Below are positions 25,484 to 34,625 of a stretch of DNA of 64,000 nt, in pieces; the stretch's first letter is position 1, and each line of letters opens with the position of its first letter. The translations under genes and the position numbers were made by a program. The notes below the pieces were generated by a model that did no database searches, was not told the origin of the DNA, and saw only the letters and a list, made by a program, of their open reading frames with translations. Source of the stretch: Alphaproteobacteria bacterium (GTDB lineage: Bacteria; Pseudomonadota; Alphaproteobacteria; Reyranellales; Reyranellaceae); NCBI GenBank assembly GCA_019635875.1, contig JAHBYP010000002.1:744001-808000 (forward strand). Direction: 5' to 3'.

Positions 25484-25810
25484 ATGCGGTCCCGCTTGTG
25501 CCTCGTTCTCGCGTTGCTGGCGGGTTTTGCCGGCGCGCCGGCCGCCGTGCTCGCCCAGGCCGGCAAGCCCGCCACGCCGCCGCCCGCGGCGCCGGCGAGC
25601 GAGCTGATCGACATCAACACGGCCGACAAGGCAATGCTGATGACGCTCGACGGCATCGGCGACGTGCGCAGCGACGCCATCATCAAGGGCCGGCCCTACC
25701 GGGCCAAGAACGAGCTGGCAGACAAGGGCATCATCCCGGACGCCGTCTACGACAAGATCAAGGACCGGATCATCGCCCGGCAACCGCCGCCGAAGCCCGC
25801 CAGGAAGTAG
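25484..25810 (+). CDS. Secreted helix-hairpin-helix (ComEA-like) protein
   Basis: The 108-residue protein has a signal peptide (MRSRLCLVLALLAGFAGAPAAVLAQ). A Pro/Ala linker follows, then a single HhH domain: IDINTADKAMLMTLDGIGDV, SDAIIKGRPY, KNELADKGIIPDAVYDKIKD. The NTADK...L..L.GIG pattern matches ComEA-type periplasmic DNA-binding proteins used in DNA uptake, although many small alphaproteobacterial members are uncharacterised. The C-terminus is Pro/Lys rich. GGGAG lies before the ATG. No other competence genes are in the window. Confidence 0.82.
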   Translation: MRSRLCLVLALLAGFAGAPAAVLAQAGKPATPPPAAPASELIDINTADKAMLMTLDGIGDVRSDAIIKGRPYRAKNELADKGIIPDAVYDKIKDRIIARQPPPKPARK

Positions 25811-25929
25811 CTTCGGCAGGCCATTCGATAGCTGGGCTTAACTGACCGCCGGAATCATAATAACACGACGATTGTGTTTAAAGTGGGGATTTAACATTCT
25901 CACTTGCGAAGGCGGGTCGCCTCCGCGAT

Positions 25930-26889
25930 ATGACGACGATGCGCATCACCCTGAGCCGCCTGCCGCCGCTCAACTCGCTGCGGGCCTTCGTGGTCGCGGC
26001 GAAGCACATGAGCTTCTCGCGGGCGGCGAACGAATTGCATGTGACGCCGGCGGCGGTGAGCCAGCAGATCCGCCAGCTTGAGGACTATCTCGGCGTCGAG
26101 CTGTTCAAGCGCTCCAACCGCAACCTGCTGCTGACCGCCGAGGGCCAGTCCTGCCTGCCCGGCCTGACCGAGGCCTTCGACGGCATCGTGCAGGCGCTGC
26201 AGCAGATCTCGGCCGGCGGCAAGGCCGGCCCGCTCACCGTCTCCGTGGCGCCGTCCTTCGCGGCGAAATGGCTGGTGCCCAGGCTCGACGATTTCCGCAA
26301 CGCCCAGCCGGAGATCGACGTGCGCATCACCGCGTCGATGAACCTGGTCGATTTCGACGCCGACGACATCGACTGCGCGATCCGCTACGGCTCCGGCAAC
26401 TACGCGCCCCTGTTCCACGAGAAGATCCTCGAGGAGATGGTCTTCCCGGTGTGCAGCCCGTCGCTGGAGGTGATCGGCCGGCTGCCGGCGACGCCCGACG
26501 ATCTGCGCCAGCTGACCCTGCTGCACGACGACAGTCCCGACCAGGATCCGAGCTGCCCCGACTGGCGCATGTGGCTGCGCGCCGCCGGCGTCAGCGGCAT
26601 CGACTCCTCGCGCGGCGTGCGCTTCAACCAGTCGAGCCTGGTGCTGGAGGCGGCGATCGCCGGCCAGGGCGTGGCGCTGGCCAAGGGCCGCCTCGCCGCC
26701 GACGACATCCGCGCCGGCCGCCTGATCCGTCCGTTCAACGTCTCGCACGCTCTGGACTTCGCCTATCACTTCGTCTGCCCGACGCGGAAGACGGCGCTGC
26801 CCAAGGTCGCGGCGTTCCTGGCGTGGCTGCGCGCCCAGGCCGGCGGCGAAGCCGCGATTGATTCGACGGCCAAGGCGACCGCACCATAG
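25930..26889 (+). CDS. LysR-family regulator, GcvA-like
   Basis: The 319-residue transcription factor has an N-terminal winged HTH (LNSLRAFVVAAKHMSFSRAA, AAVSQQIRQLEDYLGVELFK, about 16-75). A periplasmic-binding-like effector domain (about 95-300) has VSVAPSFAAKWLVPRLDDF, DCAIRYGSGNYAPLFHEKI and GQGVALAKGRLAADDI. These words are typical of GcvA-type LysR proteins. The targets are unknown: it is followed 3 bp later by an M14 peptidase in the same direction rather than having a divergent target gene. The AT-rich 25855-25905 interval probably holds its promoter. Confidence 0.9.
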   Translation: MTTMRITLSRLPPLNSLRAFVVAAKHMSFSRAANELHVTPAAVSQQIRQLEDYLGVELFKRSNRNLLLTAEGQSCLPGLTEAFDGIVQALQQISAGGKAGPLTVSVAPSFAAKWLVPRLDDFRNAQPEIDVRITASMNLVDFDADDIDCAIRYGSGNYAPLFHEKILEEMVFPVCSPSLEVIGRLPATPDDLRQLTLLHDDSPDQDPSCPDWRMWLRAAGVSGIDSSRGVRFNQSSLVLEAAIAGQGVALAKGRLAADDIRAGRLIRPFNVSHALDFAYHFVCPTRKTALPKVAAFLAWLRAQAGGEAAIDSTAKATAP

Positions 26890-26892
26890 GCG

Positions 26893-28494
26893 ATGGTCCG
26901 GCCCGTCGCGCGCCTCCTCCTCTCGCAGCTGCTGCTGCTCGCCGCGCTGGCGTCAGCGGCGGCGCAGTTCGATCCGGCCCGGGTCCCGCCGCAGGCGCCG
27001 TCCGTCGCCGCGCTCTTTCCCGAGCCGCGGGTCACCTACGCCACGCCGTCCTTCGCGCCCGGCCGCGTCGATTTCACCACGCATGCCGAGCTGTCGGCGT
27101 TCCTCGCCGCGACCGGCGAGGGCGTCGCGCATGTCGCGCTGCGCACCATGGGCCGCTCGCAGCAGGGCCGCGCGATCGACGCGGCGATCTTCGCCCAGGG
27201 TGAGCGCGACATCGCCACGCTGCGCCGCAACGGGCGGCCCACCGTGCTGATCGTCGGCCAGCAGCATGGCAACGAGCCGGCCGGCGGCGAGGCGGCGCTG
27301 GCGATCATCGAACGCCTGGCGCGCGGCGACCTCGTGCCGCTGCTCGCCCATATCAACGTGGTCGTCGTGCCGCGCGCCAATCCCGACGGCGCCGAGGCGT
27401 TCCGGCGCGCCACCGCCAACGGCATCGATCTCAACCGCGATCATGTGCTGGCGCGCACGCCGGAGGCGCGCGTGCTGATCGGCCTGATGCGCGAGCTCGA
27501 TCCGGCGCTGGTTCTCGATGCGCACGAGTACAGCGCCATCGGCAACTGGCTGCGCAACTTCGGCGGGCTGGCGCGGCCCGACGTGCTGGTCCAGGCCGCG
27601 ACCCAGGCCAACCTGACTCCGGCCATCGCGCTCCTGCAGGACGGCACGTTCCTGCCCGCGCTGCGCAACGCCTTCGATGCCCATGGCCTGGTGCACGACT
27701 GGTACTTCACCGCCGATCGCGACCCGAAGGTGGTCAACATGGGCGGCATCGAGCCGGAGCTGGCGCGCAACGCCGCCGGCCTGCGCCATGCCGCCGGCAT
27801 CCTGATCGAGACGCGCGGCATCGGCATCGGTCGCACCAACTGGAAACGCCGCGTCTTTGCCCAGGCGATCGCCATGGAGGCGGCGCTGAAGACCGCGGCG
27901 AGGAACGCCATCGCGCTCAACGTCGCGCGCGACGAGTCGCGGCGCTTCGACCTCGTGCGCGATCCGCTGCGTATGCTCGTGGTGCGCGCGCGGCCCACGC
28001 CCGAGCGGCGCGACATGGTGTTCGTCGATCCGGCAAGCGGCGCGCCGCGCACCGTCAACGTCGAGTGGCGCTCTTCCCTGAAGCTGGTGCCCGAGGTGAC
28101 GCGGCCCCGGCCATGGGGCTACGTGCTGCCGCCCTCGGCCCTGCCGGCGGCGCGCCGGCTGGTCGAGCTGGGCATCGCCGTCGACTCACTGGGCGCCCAG
28201 GCCAGGCTCACGGTCGAGCGCTACCGGACGCTCGCCGTGGAGCGCGGCGCCGGCGGCAGGGTGCTGGGGCGCTTCGAGCTGGAGAGGGATGACGAAACGA
28301 TTCCCGCCGGCAGCTTCTTCGTCACCCTCGATCAGCGACTGGCGACCCTGGCCGCCCTGCTGCTCGAGCCGGACAGCGCGTCGGGCTATGTCGCGCACGG
28401 GCTCGTCGCGCTCGATGCCATGGACCGCGTGCCGATCCTGCGCGTCGCCCACGTGCCCGATGCGCACGTGTTGGCGCTTTACCCCCTGCAATGA
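26893..28494 (+). CDS. M14-family zinc carboxypeptidase, secreted
   Basis: The 533-residue protein has a Sec signal peptide (MVRPVARLLLSQLLLLAALASAAAQ). An M14 catalytic domain follows with zinc ligands in IVGQQHGNEPAGGE (HxxE), substrate loop VPRANPDGAEAF, NGIDLNRDH, the third ligand in LVLDAHEYSA and a probable catalytic glutamate in GILIETRGIG. The C-terminal about 190 residues form an extra beta-rich domain. Periplasmic peptide or murein-peptide trimming is plausible but inferred. It is packed between LysR (3 bp) and mnmE (14 bp), so it may be co-transcribed with mnmE. Confidence 0.87.
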   Translation: MVRPVARLLLSQLLLLAALASAAAQFDPARVPPQAPSVAALFPEPRVTYATPSFAPGRVDFTTHAELSAFLAATGEGVAHVALRTMGRSQQGRAIDAAIFAQGERDIATLRRNGRPTVLIVGQQHGNEPAGGEAALAIIERLARGDLVPLLAHINVVVVPRANPDGAEAFRRATANGIDLNRDHVLARTPEARVLIGLMRELDPALVLDAHEYSAIGNWLRNFGGLARPDVLVQAATQANLTPAIALLQDGTFLPALRNAFDAHGLVHDWYFTADRDPKVVNMGGIEPELARNAAGLRHAAGILIETRGIGIGRTNWKRRVFAQAIAMEAALKTAARNAIALNVARDESRRFDLVRDPLRMLVVRARPTPERRDMVFVDPASGAPRTVNVEWRSSLKLVPEVTRPRPWGYVLPPSALPAARRLVELGIAVDSLGAQARLTVERYRTLAVERGAGGRVLGRFELERDDETIPAGSFFVTLDQRLATLAALLLEPDSASGYVAHGLVALDAMDRVPILRVAHVPDAHVLALYPLQ

Positions 28495-28508
28495 GGTAAG
28501 CTGGTCGC

Positions 28509-30008
28509 ATGGCTGCAGCCGACGACACGATCTACGCGCTTGCCACGGCGGCGCCCACGCGGCGGGCCGGGGCCGGCATCGCCGTCATCCGCGTTTCCGG
28601 CAAGCGGGCGGGCGACGCCTATATCTTCCTGACCGAGCCGGGTGCGTTTCAGCGCGGCTTCTCGGCACGCGATCCCAGCCTCCCCACGCCACGAAAGGCC
28701 ATGGTCAAGGCCATTCTCGACCCCGAGAGCGGCGAGGTGATCGATCGCGGCCTGGCCCTGTGGTTCCAGGCGCCCGGCTCGTACACCGGCGAGACGATGG
28801 CCGAGTTTCATATCCACGGCGGCCGCGCGGTGATCGCCGCGGCGCTGGCGGCGCTGGCCAAGCTCGATTTCTGCCGTCTCGCCGAACCCGGCGAGTTCAC
28901 CCGGCGCGCCTTCGAGAACAACAAGCTCGACCTGACCTCGGCCGAGGCGATCGCCGACCTGGTGGCGGCCGAGACCGCGGCGCAGCGGCGCCAGGCCCTG
29001 CGCCAGTACGACGGCGCGCTGTTTCGCCTGTACGACGGCTGGCGCGACGTGCTGCTGCGCGCGGTGGCCCATCTCGAGGCCAGCATCGACTTTCCCGACG
29101 AGGGCTTGCCGGCGAACGTCGTCGCCAAGGTCTGGCCCGAGATCGAGCGCCTGCGCGGCGAGATCGCCGGGCATCTCGACGATCGTCGCGGGGAACGTCT
29201 GCGCGATGGCGTGACCATCGCCATCATCGGTCCGCCCAACGCCGGCAAGTCCTCGCTGCTCAACCTGATCGCCAGGCGCGACGCGGCGATCGTCGCGGCG
29301 ACGGCCGGCACCACGCGCGACGTGATCGAGGTGCATCTCGATCTCGGCGGCTATCCCGTGACCCTCGCCGACACCGCTGGCCTGCGCGACTCGAGCGACC
29401 CGGTCGAGCAGGAGGGCGTGCGCCGCGCCAGGGCGCGCGCCGGCGACGCCGATATCCGCGTGCTGGTGGTGGAGGCGGGCGAGTCCGGCGACTGGCGGCG
29501 CGTGGCGCGCGACGTGTGGAGCACGGCCGATGCGTGGAACGGCGGCACCGACCTGGTGGTCGTCAACAAGGTCGACCTGCTGCCCGACGAAGGCGCCGGG
29601 ATCGACGGCATGGCGGAGGATGTCGCCGACGATGGCTCGCGCCGCGCCGCCTATCTCGCCGTCTCGGCGCTGTCGGGCCGCGGTGTGGCGCGATTGCTCG
29701 AGCGGCTGGAGAACGCGGTGGCGGCGATGGTCGGCGCCGTCGAGATCGTCGGCGAGCATACCAGCCTGCTGGCGCGCGCCGAGGCCGCGCCGCCACCGCT
29801 CACCCGCGCGCGCCACCGCGAGGCGCTGACGCACTGCGTCCAGGCGCTCGATCGGGCAATGGAAGCGGCGCGCGCCGATCCCGATCTGCCGGAGCTGATC
29901 GCCGAGGACGTGCGCCTGGCCGCCCGCGCGCTGGCGCGCATCACCGGCCGCATGGACGTCGAGGACATGCTCGACGTGGTGTTCCGCGACTTCTGCATCG
30001 GCAAGTAG
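28509..30008 (+). CDS. mnmE: tRNA modification GTPase MnmE
   Basis: The 499-residue GTPase works with MnmG to install the 5-carboxymethylaminomethyl group on wobble U34 of tRNAs. Visible are the N-terminal folate-binding domain (DTIYALATAAPTRRAGAGIA, AEFHIHGGRAV), the helical domain, the inserted Ras-like G domain (P-loop IIGPPNAGKSSLLN about 239-252, TAGTTRD, ADTAGLRD, VVNKVD) and the invariant C-terminus FCIGK. It is longer than the usual 450 or so residues through loops in the G domain. GAGG lies upstream of the ATG. Confidence 0.96.
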   Translation: MAAADDTIYALATAAPTRRAGAGIAVIRVSGKRAGDAYIFLTEPGAFQRGFSARDPSLPTPRKAMVKAILDPESGEVIDRGLALWFQAPGSYTGETMAEFHIHGGRAVIAAALAALAKLDFCRLAEPGEFTRRAFENNKLDLTSAEAIADLVAAETAAQRRQALRQYDGALFRLYDGWRDVLLRAVAHLEASIDFPDEGLPANVVAKVWPEIERLRGEIAGHLDDRRGERLRDGVTIAIIGPPNAGKSSLLNLIARRDAAIVAATAGTTRDVIEVHLDLGGYPVTLADTAGLRDSSDPVEQEGVRRARARAGDADIRVLVVEAGESGDWRRVARDVWSTADAWNGGTDLVVVNKVDLLPDEGAGIDGMAEDVADDGSRRAAYLAVSALSGRGVARLLERLENAVAAMVGAVEIVGEHTSLLARAEAAPPPLTRARHREALTHCVQALDRAMEAARADPDLPELIAEDVRLAARALARITGRMDVEDMLDVVFRDFCIGK

Positions 30009-30050
30009 CCCCGGAGCGGGGCCGTCGCGCATGGTTTCGGAGTGGTTGTT

Positions 30051-30109
30051 TTCGGGCCGCGCCGCTCCAGCGGCGCTCATGACGCGTCGCTGGAGCGGCG
30101 CGGCCCGAA
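30051..30109. repeat. 22-bp perfect inverted repeat at convergent gene ends
   Basis: Arms 30051-30072 (TTCGGGCCGCGCCGCTCCAG plus CG) and 30088-30109 are exact complements around a 15-nt loop. It lies between mnmE and the convergent sensor kinase. A smaller hairpin (GCCCCG GAG CGGGGC, 30008-30022) directly follows mnmE. It probably serves as a bidirectional termination structure, though no T-tract flanks it. Confidence 0.7.
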
Positions 30110-30129
30110 CGCCTTGAAGACGCTGCCAG

Positions 30130-33093
30130 CTACTCCGCGGCGATGGCGGGCGCTGCGACGAGCGTTGCTTCGGGCGCGGTCGGCAGGACGAAGCGGAAGC
30201 GCGCGCCGCGGCCCTCGAGATTCTCGGCCGAGATGGTGCCGCCCATCTGGCGCACGATCTCGTAGCTGATCGACAGGCCCAGCCCGGTGCCCTTGCCGCC
30301 CGGCTTGGTGGTGAAGAACGGCTCGAACAGGCGCGGCAGGACATGCGCGGGAATGCCCGGGCCGTTGTCCTCGACGTCGACGACGACGCTGGAGCGGTCG
30401 GCCTTGGGATAGGCGCGCACGCGGATCGCCGGCGCGACATCGCCGGGCTTCTCGAGCATGGCGTCGCGGGCATTGAGCATCAGGTTGATCACCACCTGCT
30501 GCAGGCGGTTGGCGTGGCCCATCACCTGGCCGCAGCTCTCCTCGAGCTGCAGCTCGGTGGCGACGCTGGCCAGGCGCAGCTGCTCGTGCACCAGATCGGC
30601 GGCGCCACGCAGCGCGTCGGGCACCGAGAACGGCGTTGGCTGGTCGTCGGGCTTGCGCGCGAAGATGCGCAGGTCGCGGATGATGGTCGAGGCGCGCTCG
30701 GTCTGGTTGGCGATGCGCTCGAGCTTGCGCTCGGCGAACTCGCGGAACTCGGCCGGCATCTGGTCGGGCTCGGCGAGCTGGAATTCCTCACCCAGGGTCT
30801 CGGCGGCGAGACGGATGACGGCCAGCGGCTGGTTGATCTCGTGTGCGATGCTCGAGGCCATCTCGCCCAGGGTGGCGAGACGCGAGGCGTCGAACAGCCG
30901 CACCTCGGCGGCGCGCCGCGCCGTCTCGTCGACGCCCAGCAGCACCAGGTGGCGCATGCGGCCGTCCTCGGCGTAGTCGGCCTGGGCGGTGACGCGGATG
31001 ATGCGCTTCTCGTGCCGCGTGTCGATCAGGGCGACGTCGAACTCGACCGGCGCCGGCGCGTGCGCGCCGTCGGCCACGGCGAAGGTCTCGACCAGTCGCA
31101 CGTCAGGCGGGCAGGGGATGACGACGTCGAGCGGCTGGCCGACGACGTCCTCGTGGCTGCGCCCGGTGAGCGCGAGGAAGCCGCTGTTGGCCATGGTGAC
31201 GCGGCCGTCGCGGTCGACCAGCAGGATCAGCGCGCCGCTGGAATGCACGATCGAGTTCAGGCGGCTCATCTCGTTGCGCAGCTGCAGGACGAGGTGATGC
31301 TGCTTGTGGATGTCGCGGATGACGCCGGAGATGGCGCGGTTGCCGGCCTCGTCCGACTCGCCGGCGCCGAGGCGGATCTCGACGTAGCGCGCGGCGCCGT
31401 CGGGCCGCACGGCGCGGCAGACCACGGTCAGCGGCGCGCCGCGCGGGTGCACGCTGCGCATGGCGCGGCTCACCTTGTCGTGGTCCTGCTCGTGGAACAG
31501 CGAGAGGATGTCGCGGCCGTTCAGGCTGTCGGCGGCGTAGCCCAGGAAGCGGGTCACGCGGGCGCTGATGTAGGAGATCGCGCCGGCGCGGTCGCAGGAG
31601 AAAACGACGTCGGCCAGCGAATTGACCAGGCTCTCGTAGCGCCGGCGGCTGGACTGCAGCTCGTTCTCGCGGCGCTTGAGCGGCGTGATGTCGAGCTGCA
31701 TGCGCACGCGCCCGCCATCGGCCATGGCGACGCCGAAATTGCGCTGCCAGGTGCCGTCGGCGGCCGGCGAGTCGAAGGGCTCGCCGGCGTGGAAGCCGTC
31801 GAGCTGCATCTGGCGCGTGGCCGCCCAGTCGGTGTTGGGATGGCGCGGCCGCTCCTGCTCGATGAAGCCGTCGAGCAGCTCGGCGAAGGTGCGGCCCAGC
31901 GCCTGCGGCCCGACCACCGCGCCGTTGAGCTGGGCGGAGCGGCGATTGTAGAGGACCAGGCGCTCGTCGCGGTCGTAGAGGCCGAACGACACCGGCAGCG
32001 CGTCGATCGCCTCGAGCAGCAGGCGCGTGGTCGCCGTGGCGCGCATGCGTTCGGCATGGATCGCCAGCGTGCGGTGGCCCAGCAGGACGAGAATGATGGC
32101 CAGGAGAATCGCCAGCGTGAGCGCGCCGGCGATGATTCGCGTCTGTTGCGCGTCGACCCAGCGCTCGATGGCGCCGACATTGAAGCCGACGGAGACGATC
32201 AGCGGCACGCCGTCGAGACGGCGGAAGTGCGAGAGGCTCTGGCCGTCGGCCAGGGCGCGCCGCAGACGGCCGCTGTCGGCACCGCGCGCCGCCTCGACGA
32301 GATCGGGCGCCGTGACACCGGCGGCCAGCGCCGCTTCCAAAGCGTGGGATCGCGCCCGCAGCACGCCGTCGGCGCCGATCATCTCGATGTGACCGCCGGC
32401 GTCGAGCTTCAGGCCGCGCCACGACTCGGCGAAATAGGCGGGATCGACGGCGGCGACGACGATGCCGAGCAGGCTGCCGTCGGCCCTGCGCACCGGGCGC
32501 GAGACATGTATCGACCACTTGCCGCTGACCCGGCCGACGACGGGTTCGCCGATCAGCGGTCCGCTCGTGCGCGTGCGCAGATGCGTGGCGATGTGGCCGC
32601 GGGCCGACAGATCGGGACCATCGGCGATCGGCCCCTCATTGGTCTGGACGAGGCGGCCCTGCGCGTCGACCAGGCTCAGCAGGATCACCTGGTCGAGCGA
32701 GACGGCGCCGTCGTCGACCAGTCGACGCAGCGAGACCGCGCCGTCGGCGCGGCGAATCTCGTGGGCGACGAAGCGCAGGCGCTCGTCGACATTGGCCAGG
32801 GTGCGCTGCACCTGCTCGGCGACGATGGCGGTGAGGCTCTCGGCGTCGCGATAGGCCGTGGCGTGCGCGTCGTGACGGGCGGCGTCGTTGAGCTTGATGG
32901 TGCCGATGGCGATGATGCCGACCATCAGCGCGCCGATCAGCAGGACCAGGCGCAGCTCGCGGACGAAGTCCCAGAGGCCGAGCGACGGCTTGTCGCCCAG
33001 GGCCGGCGCCAGCACCTGCTGGGCGTGCTCGACCGAGAGCGCCGCCCCCTCGCTGTCAGGCACGGGCGATCGGCTGTCGGACATGGCCACCAT
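30130..33093 (-). CDS. Membrane sensor histidine kinase with three PAS domains
   Basis: The 987-residue kinase has membrane helix 1 (about 49-66), a periplasmic sensor of about 250 residues with a Cache-like layout, and membrane helix 2 (about 320-340). Three PAS segments follow (about 355-475, 485-597, 610-725). Then comes HisKA with [19 protein letters not shown] (His751) and a HATPase domain with [35 protein letters not shown]. Its N-box and G-boxes are complete. It is the last gene of an operon behind two single-domain response regulators, so phosphate probably moves between them. The signal is unknown. An ATG at 33084 is an alternative start. Confidence 0.92.
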   Translation of the reverse strand: MVAMSDSRSPVPDSEGAALSVEHAQQVLAPALGDKPSLGLWDFVRELRLVLLIGALMVGIIAIGTIKLNDAARHDAHATAYRDAESLTAIVAEQVQRTLANVDERLRFVAHEIRRADGAVSLRRLVDDGAVSLDQVILLSLVDAQGRLVQTNEGPIADGPDLSARGHIATHLRTRTSGPLIGEPVVGRVSGKWSIHVSRPVRRADGSLLGIVVAAVDPAYFAESWRGLKLDAGGHIEMIGADGVLRARSHALEAALAAGVTAPDLVEAARGADSGRLRRALADGQSLSHFRRLDGVPLIVSVGFNVGAIERWVDAQQTRIIAGALTLAILLAIILVLLGHRTLAIHAERMRATATTRLLLEAIDALPVSFGLYDRDERLVLYNRRSAQLNGAVVGPQALGRTFAELLDGFIEQERPRHPNTDWAATRQMQLDGFHAGEPFDSPAADGTWQRNFGVAMADGGRVRMQLDITPLKRRENELQSSRRRYESLVNSLADVVFSCDRAGAISYISARVTRFLGYAADSLNGRDILSLFHEQDHDKVSRAMRSVHPRGAPLTVVCRAVRPDGAARYVEIRLGAGESDEAGNRAISGVIRDIHKQHHLVLQLRNEMSRLNSIVHSSGALILLVDRDGRVTMANSGFLALTGRSHEDVVGQPLDVVIPCPPDVRLVETFAVADGAHAPAPVEFDVALIDTRHEKRIIRVTAQADYAEDGRMRHLVLLGVDETARRAAEVRLFDASRLATLGEMASSIAHEINQPLAVIRLAAETLGEEFQLAEPDQMPAEFREFAERKLERIANQTERASTIIRDLRIFARKPDDQPTPFSVPDALRGAADLVHEQLRLASVATELQLEESCGQVMGHANRLQQVVINLMLNARDAMLEKPGDVAPAIRVRAYPKADRSSVVVDVEDNGPGIPAHVLPRLFEPFFTTKPGGKGTGLGLSISYEIVRQMGGTISAENLEGRGARFRFVLPTAPEATLVAAPAIAAE

Positions 33094-33119
33094 GGGTCTC
33101 TTTCGTCGGCTGGGCAGGG

Positions 33120-33554
33120 CTAGCGATCGTCGCCGGAACCGTTACGCGGACGCAGGCCGGCCTGGATGGCGCGGTTGAGCTCGGACAGGCTGAAGGGCTT
33201 GAGCAGGACGTGCTCGGCGCCGGAGGCTTCGGCCTGGTCGATGCCTTCCTGGTCGAGGTGGCCGGTCATCGCCACCCGGCGCGGCGTCTTCTCGCTGTCG
33301 ACTCCGGCCGAGCGCAGCAGGTCCAGGCCGCTGCCGCCGGGCAGGCGCACATCGGTGAGCAGGAGGTCGAGCCGGTCGGAGCACGCCTTGAGCTGCTCGA
33401 GCGCCTCGTCGAAATTCGAGGCCGTGCGCACCTCGTGGCCGCGCCGGCGCAGGAAGGCGGAGATCTCCGCCAGCAGCTCGATCTCGTCCTCGACCAGCAG
33501 CACCAGGCGGCGCAGGGTCGGGTCGGTAGTGGTGGGGTCAGGCCGGGGTGGCAT
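33120..33554 (-). CDS. Single-domain response regulator (receiver only)
   Basis: The 144-residue CheY-like receiver has VLLVEDEIELLAEISAFLRRR (acidic pair), the phospho-acceptor aspartate in DLLLTDVRLPGGSGLDLL, the threonine in RVAMTGHLDQEG and the lysine in HVLLKPFSLSELNRAI. There is no output domain. I chose the ATG at 33554; it overlaps the preceding receiver gene by 17 bp, and a GTG at 33563 is possible. It lies between another receiver and the kinase, which suggests a phosphorelay. Confidence 0.88.
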   Translation of the reverse strand: MPPRPDPTTTDPTLRRLVLLVEDEIELLAEISAFLRRRGHEVRTASNFDEALEQLKACSDRLDLLLTDVRLPGGSGLDLLRSAGVDSEKTPRRVAMTGHLDQEGIDQAEASGAEHVLLKPFSLSELNRAIQAGLRPRNGSGDDR

Positions 33555-33909
33555 CGAGTGCACCGATGAAGCGGGCCAGGACCGCCAGCGGCACCGGCTT
33601 GTCGACGACCTGCACCGAGGGCAGGCGCGCCAGGGTGCCGTAGCGCACCAACTCGCGGTTGCCGGACATCAGCACCCATTTGGTTGTGGGAAGACTGTCG
33701 GCCATGCGCACGCAGAAGCTGACGCCATCGCCGTCGGGCAGGTGAATGTCGGAGAGGATCAGCCGCGGCTTCAGCCCCTGCTGGCAGACCTCGTCGGCCT
33801 GCGCGATGGATTCGCAGCACACGACGTTGCGCCCGCGGCGCGCGAGAAAGTCGACGATCTCGTCGCGAAGGAACGCGTCGTCCTCGATGACCAAGATTTC
33901 ATTCGACAT
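33538..33909 (-). CDS. Single-domain response regulator (receiver only)
   Basis: The 123-residue receiver is the first gene of the two-receiver/kinase operon. ILVIEDDAFLRDEIVDFLARR has the acidic pocket, LILSDIHLPDGDGVSF the phosphorylated aspartate, KWVLMSGNREL replaces the usual T/S switch region with serine, and VQVVDKPVPLAVLARFI gives the conserved lysine-proline. No DNA-binding domain. Probably a phosphate sink or intermediate. The upstream 33910-33960 is AT-rich and likely contains the promoter. Confidence 0.88.
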   Translation of the reverse strand: MSNEILVIEDDAFLRDEIVDFLARRGRNVVCCESIAQADEVCQQGLKPRLILSDIHLPDGDGVSFCVRMADSLPTTKWVLMSGNRELVRYGTLARLPSVQVVDKPVPLAVLARFIGALDATPA

Positions 33910-34625
33910 GCTATAATCCTATCAGAACAATGTCTTAAGTATGAATGTTTTATAATCGCTTTAGCTCTAGGTGAGCAAGCTTCTATTGCTCCGTCGAGGA
34001 GCATGTAGATTGCGTTCGGCGTGCAAAAAGGCAGCATGCAGCTGCCGCGTCCGGTTGCGGCGCAGGCGGACAATGAGGTCGCCGACGCCAGCGGTGGTGG
34101 CCGGCCAGGTTGGATCACACCAGTGGCGGGCAGTGAACACCTCGGGTGAACGAAACAAGGATTGCACCGGCAGAACCATGGGCTTCGCCCCGTGTTCGAA
34201 CGTCTGGCCAGAGAATACAGCAGCCATGCTGCATCGGCGTGGCGGGAATGGTCCAAATCCGATGGAGTTTGCCGTGTGTCACGCTGACGTCAGGCAAAGT
34301 TAGGCCCCTGGAGGCGTGGCGATGACCCTGCGCCGGTGTTCCGCCGCACGGGCGGGCGCATCGCGCCGACCGGCCAGGGCATGGCGCTCGATCGCGAGAT
34401 GACGTGGGTCAGGCGCGGCTTCGACCTGTTGCCCGCCCAGGCGCGCGACCTCATCGAGCAGGTGCTGAACGGCACGATCGACATCGGCCTCGCCACGCGA
34501 GGCCTTGCGCAGGCGTGCGCTGGCTGGCGTCGGGCTTGGCTCGTTGGAGCGAACTCGTGATGTGTCATCAGCGGCGGCCGAGCGCATGTTCGCGCGGCCG
34601 CCGCTGACGCGCTGCCAATCCCACT
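33910..34625. other. Gene-poor stretch with a possible coding remnant
   Basis: This 716-bp stretch has no gene I can support. The left 60 bp are AT-rich (promoter of the receiver operon). The middle shows mixed composition with no consistent frame. On the + strand about 34291-34560, one open frame has high GC at third positions and reads RRTGGRIAPTGQGMALDREM then FDLLPAQARDLIEQVLNG. It lacks a good start (only a GTG at 34336) and I recognise nothing, so it may be the end of a decayed gene. I saw no tRNA or CRISPR. Confidence 0.4.

Noticed and set aside
30343..33123. 926-codon open frame on the + strand opposite the sensor kinase
   Set aside because: Antisense shadow with H/D/R-rich composition and no domain; the kinase on the other strand has all its boxes.
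34336..34560. 74-codon frame as a real gene
   Set aside because: GTG start without ribosome site, no recognisable domain, continuing open frame upstream without an ATG; reported only as a possible remnant.
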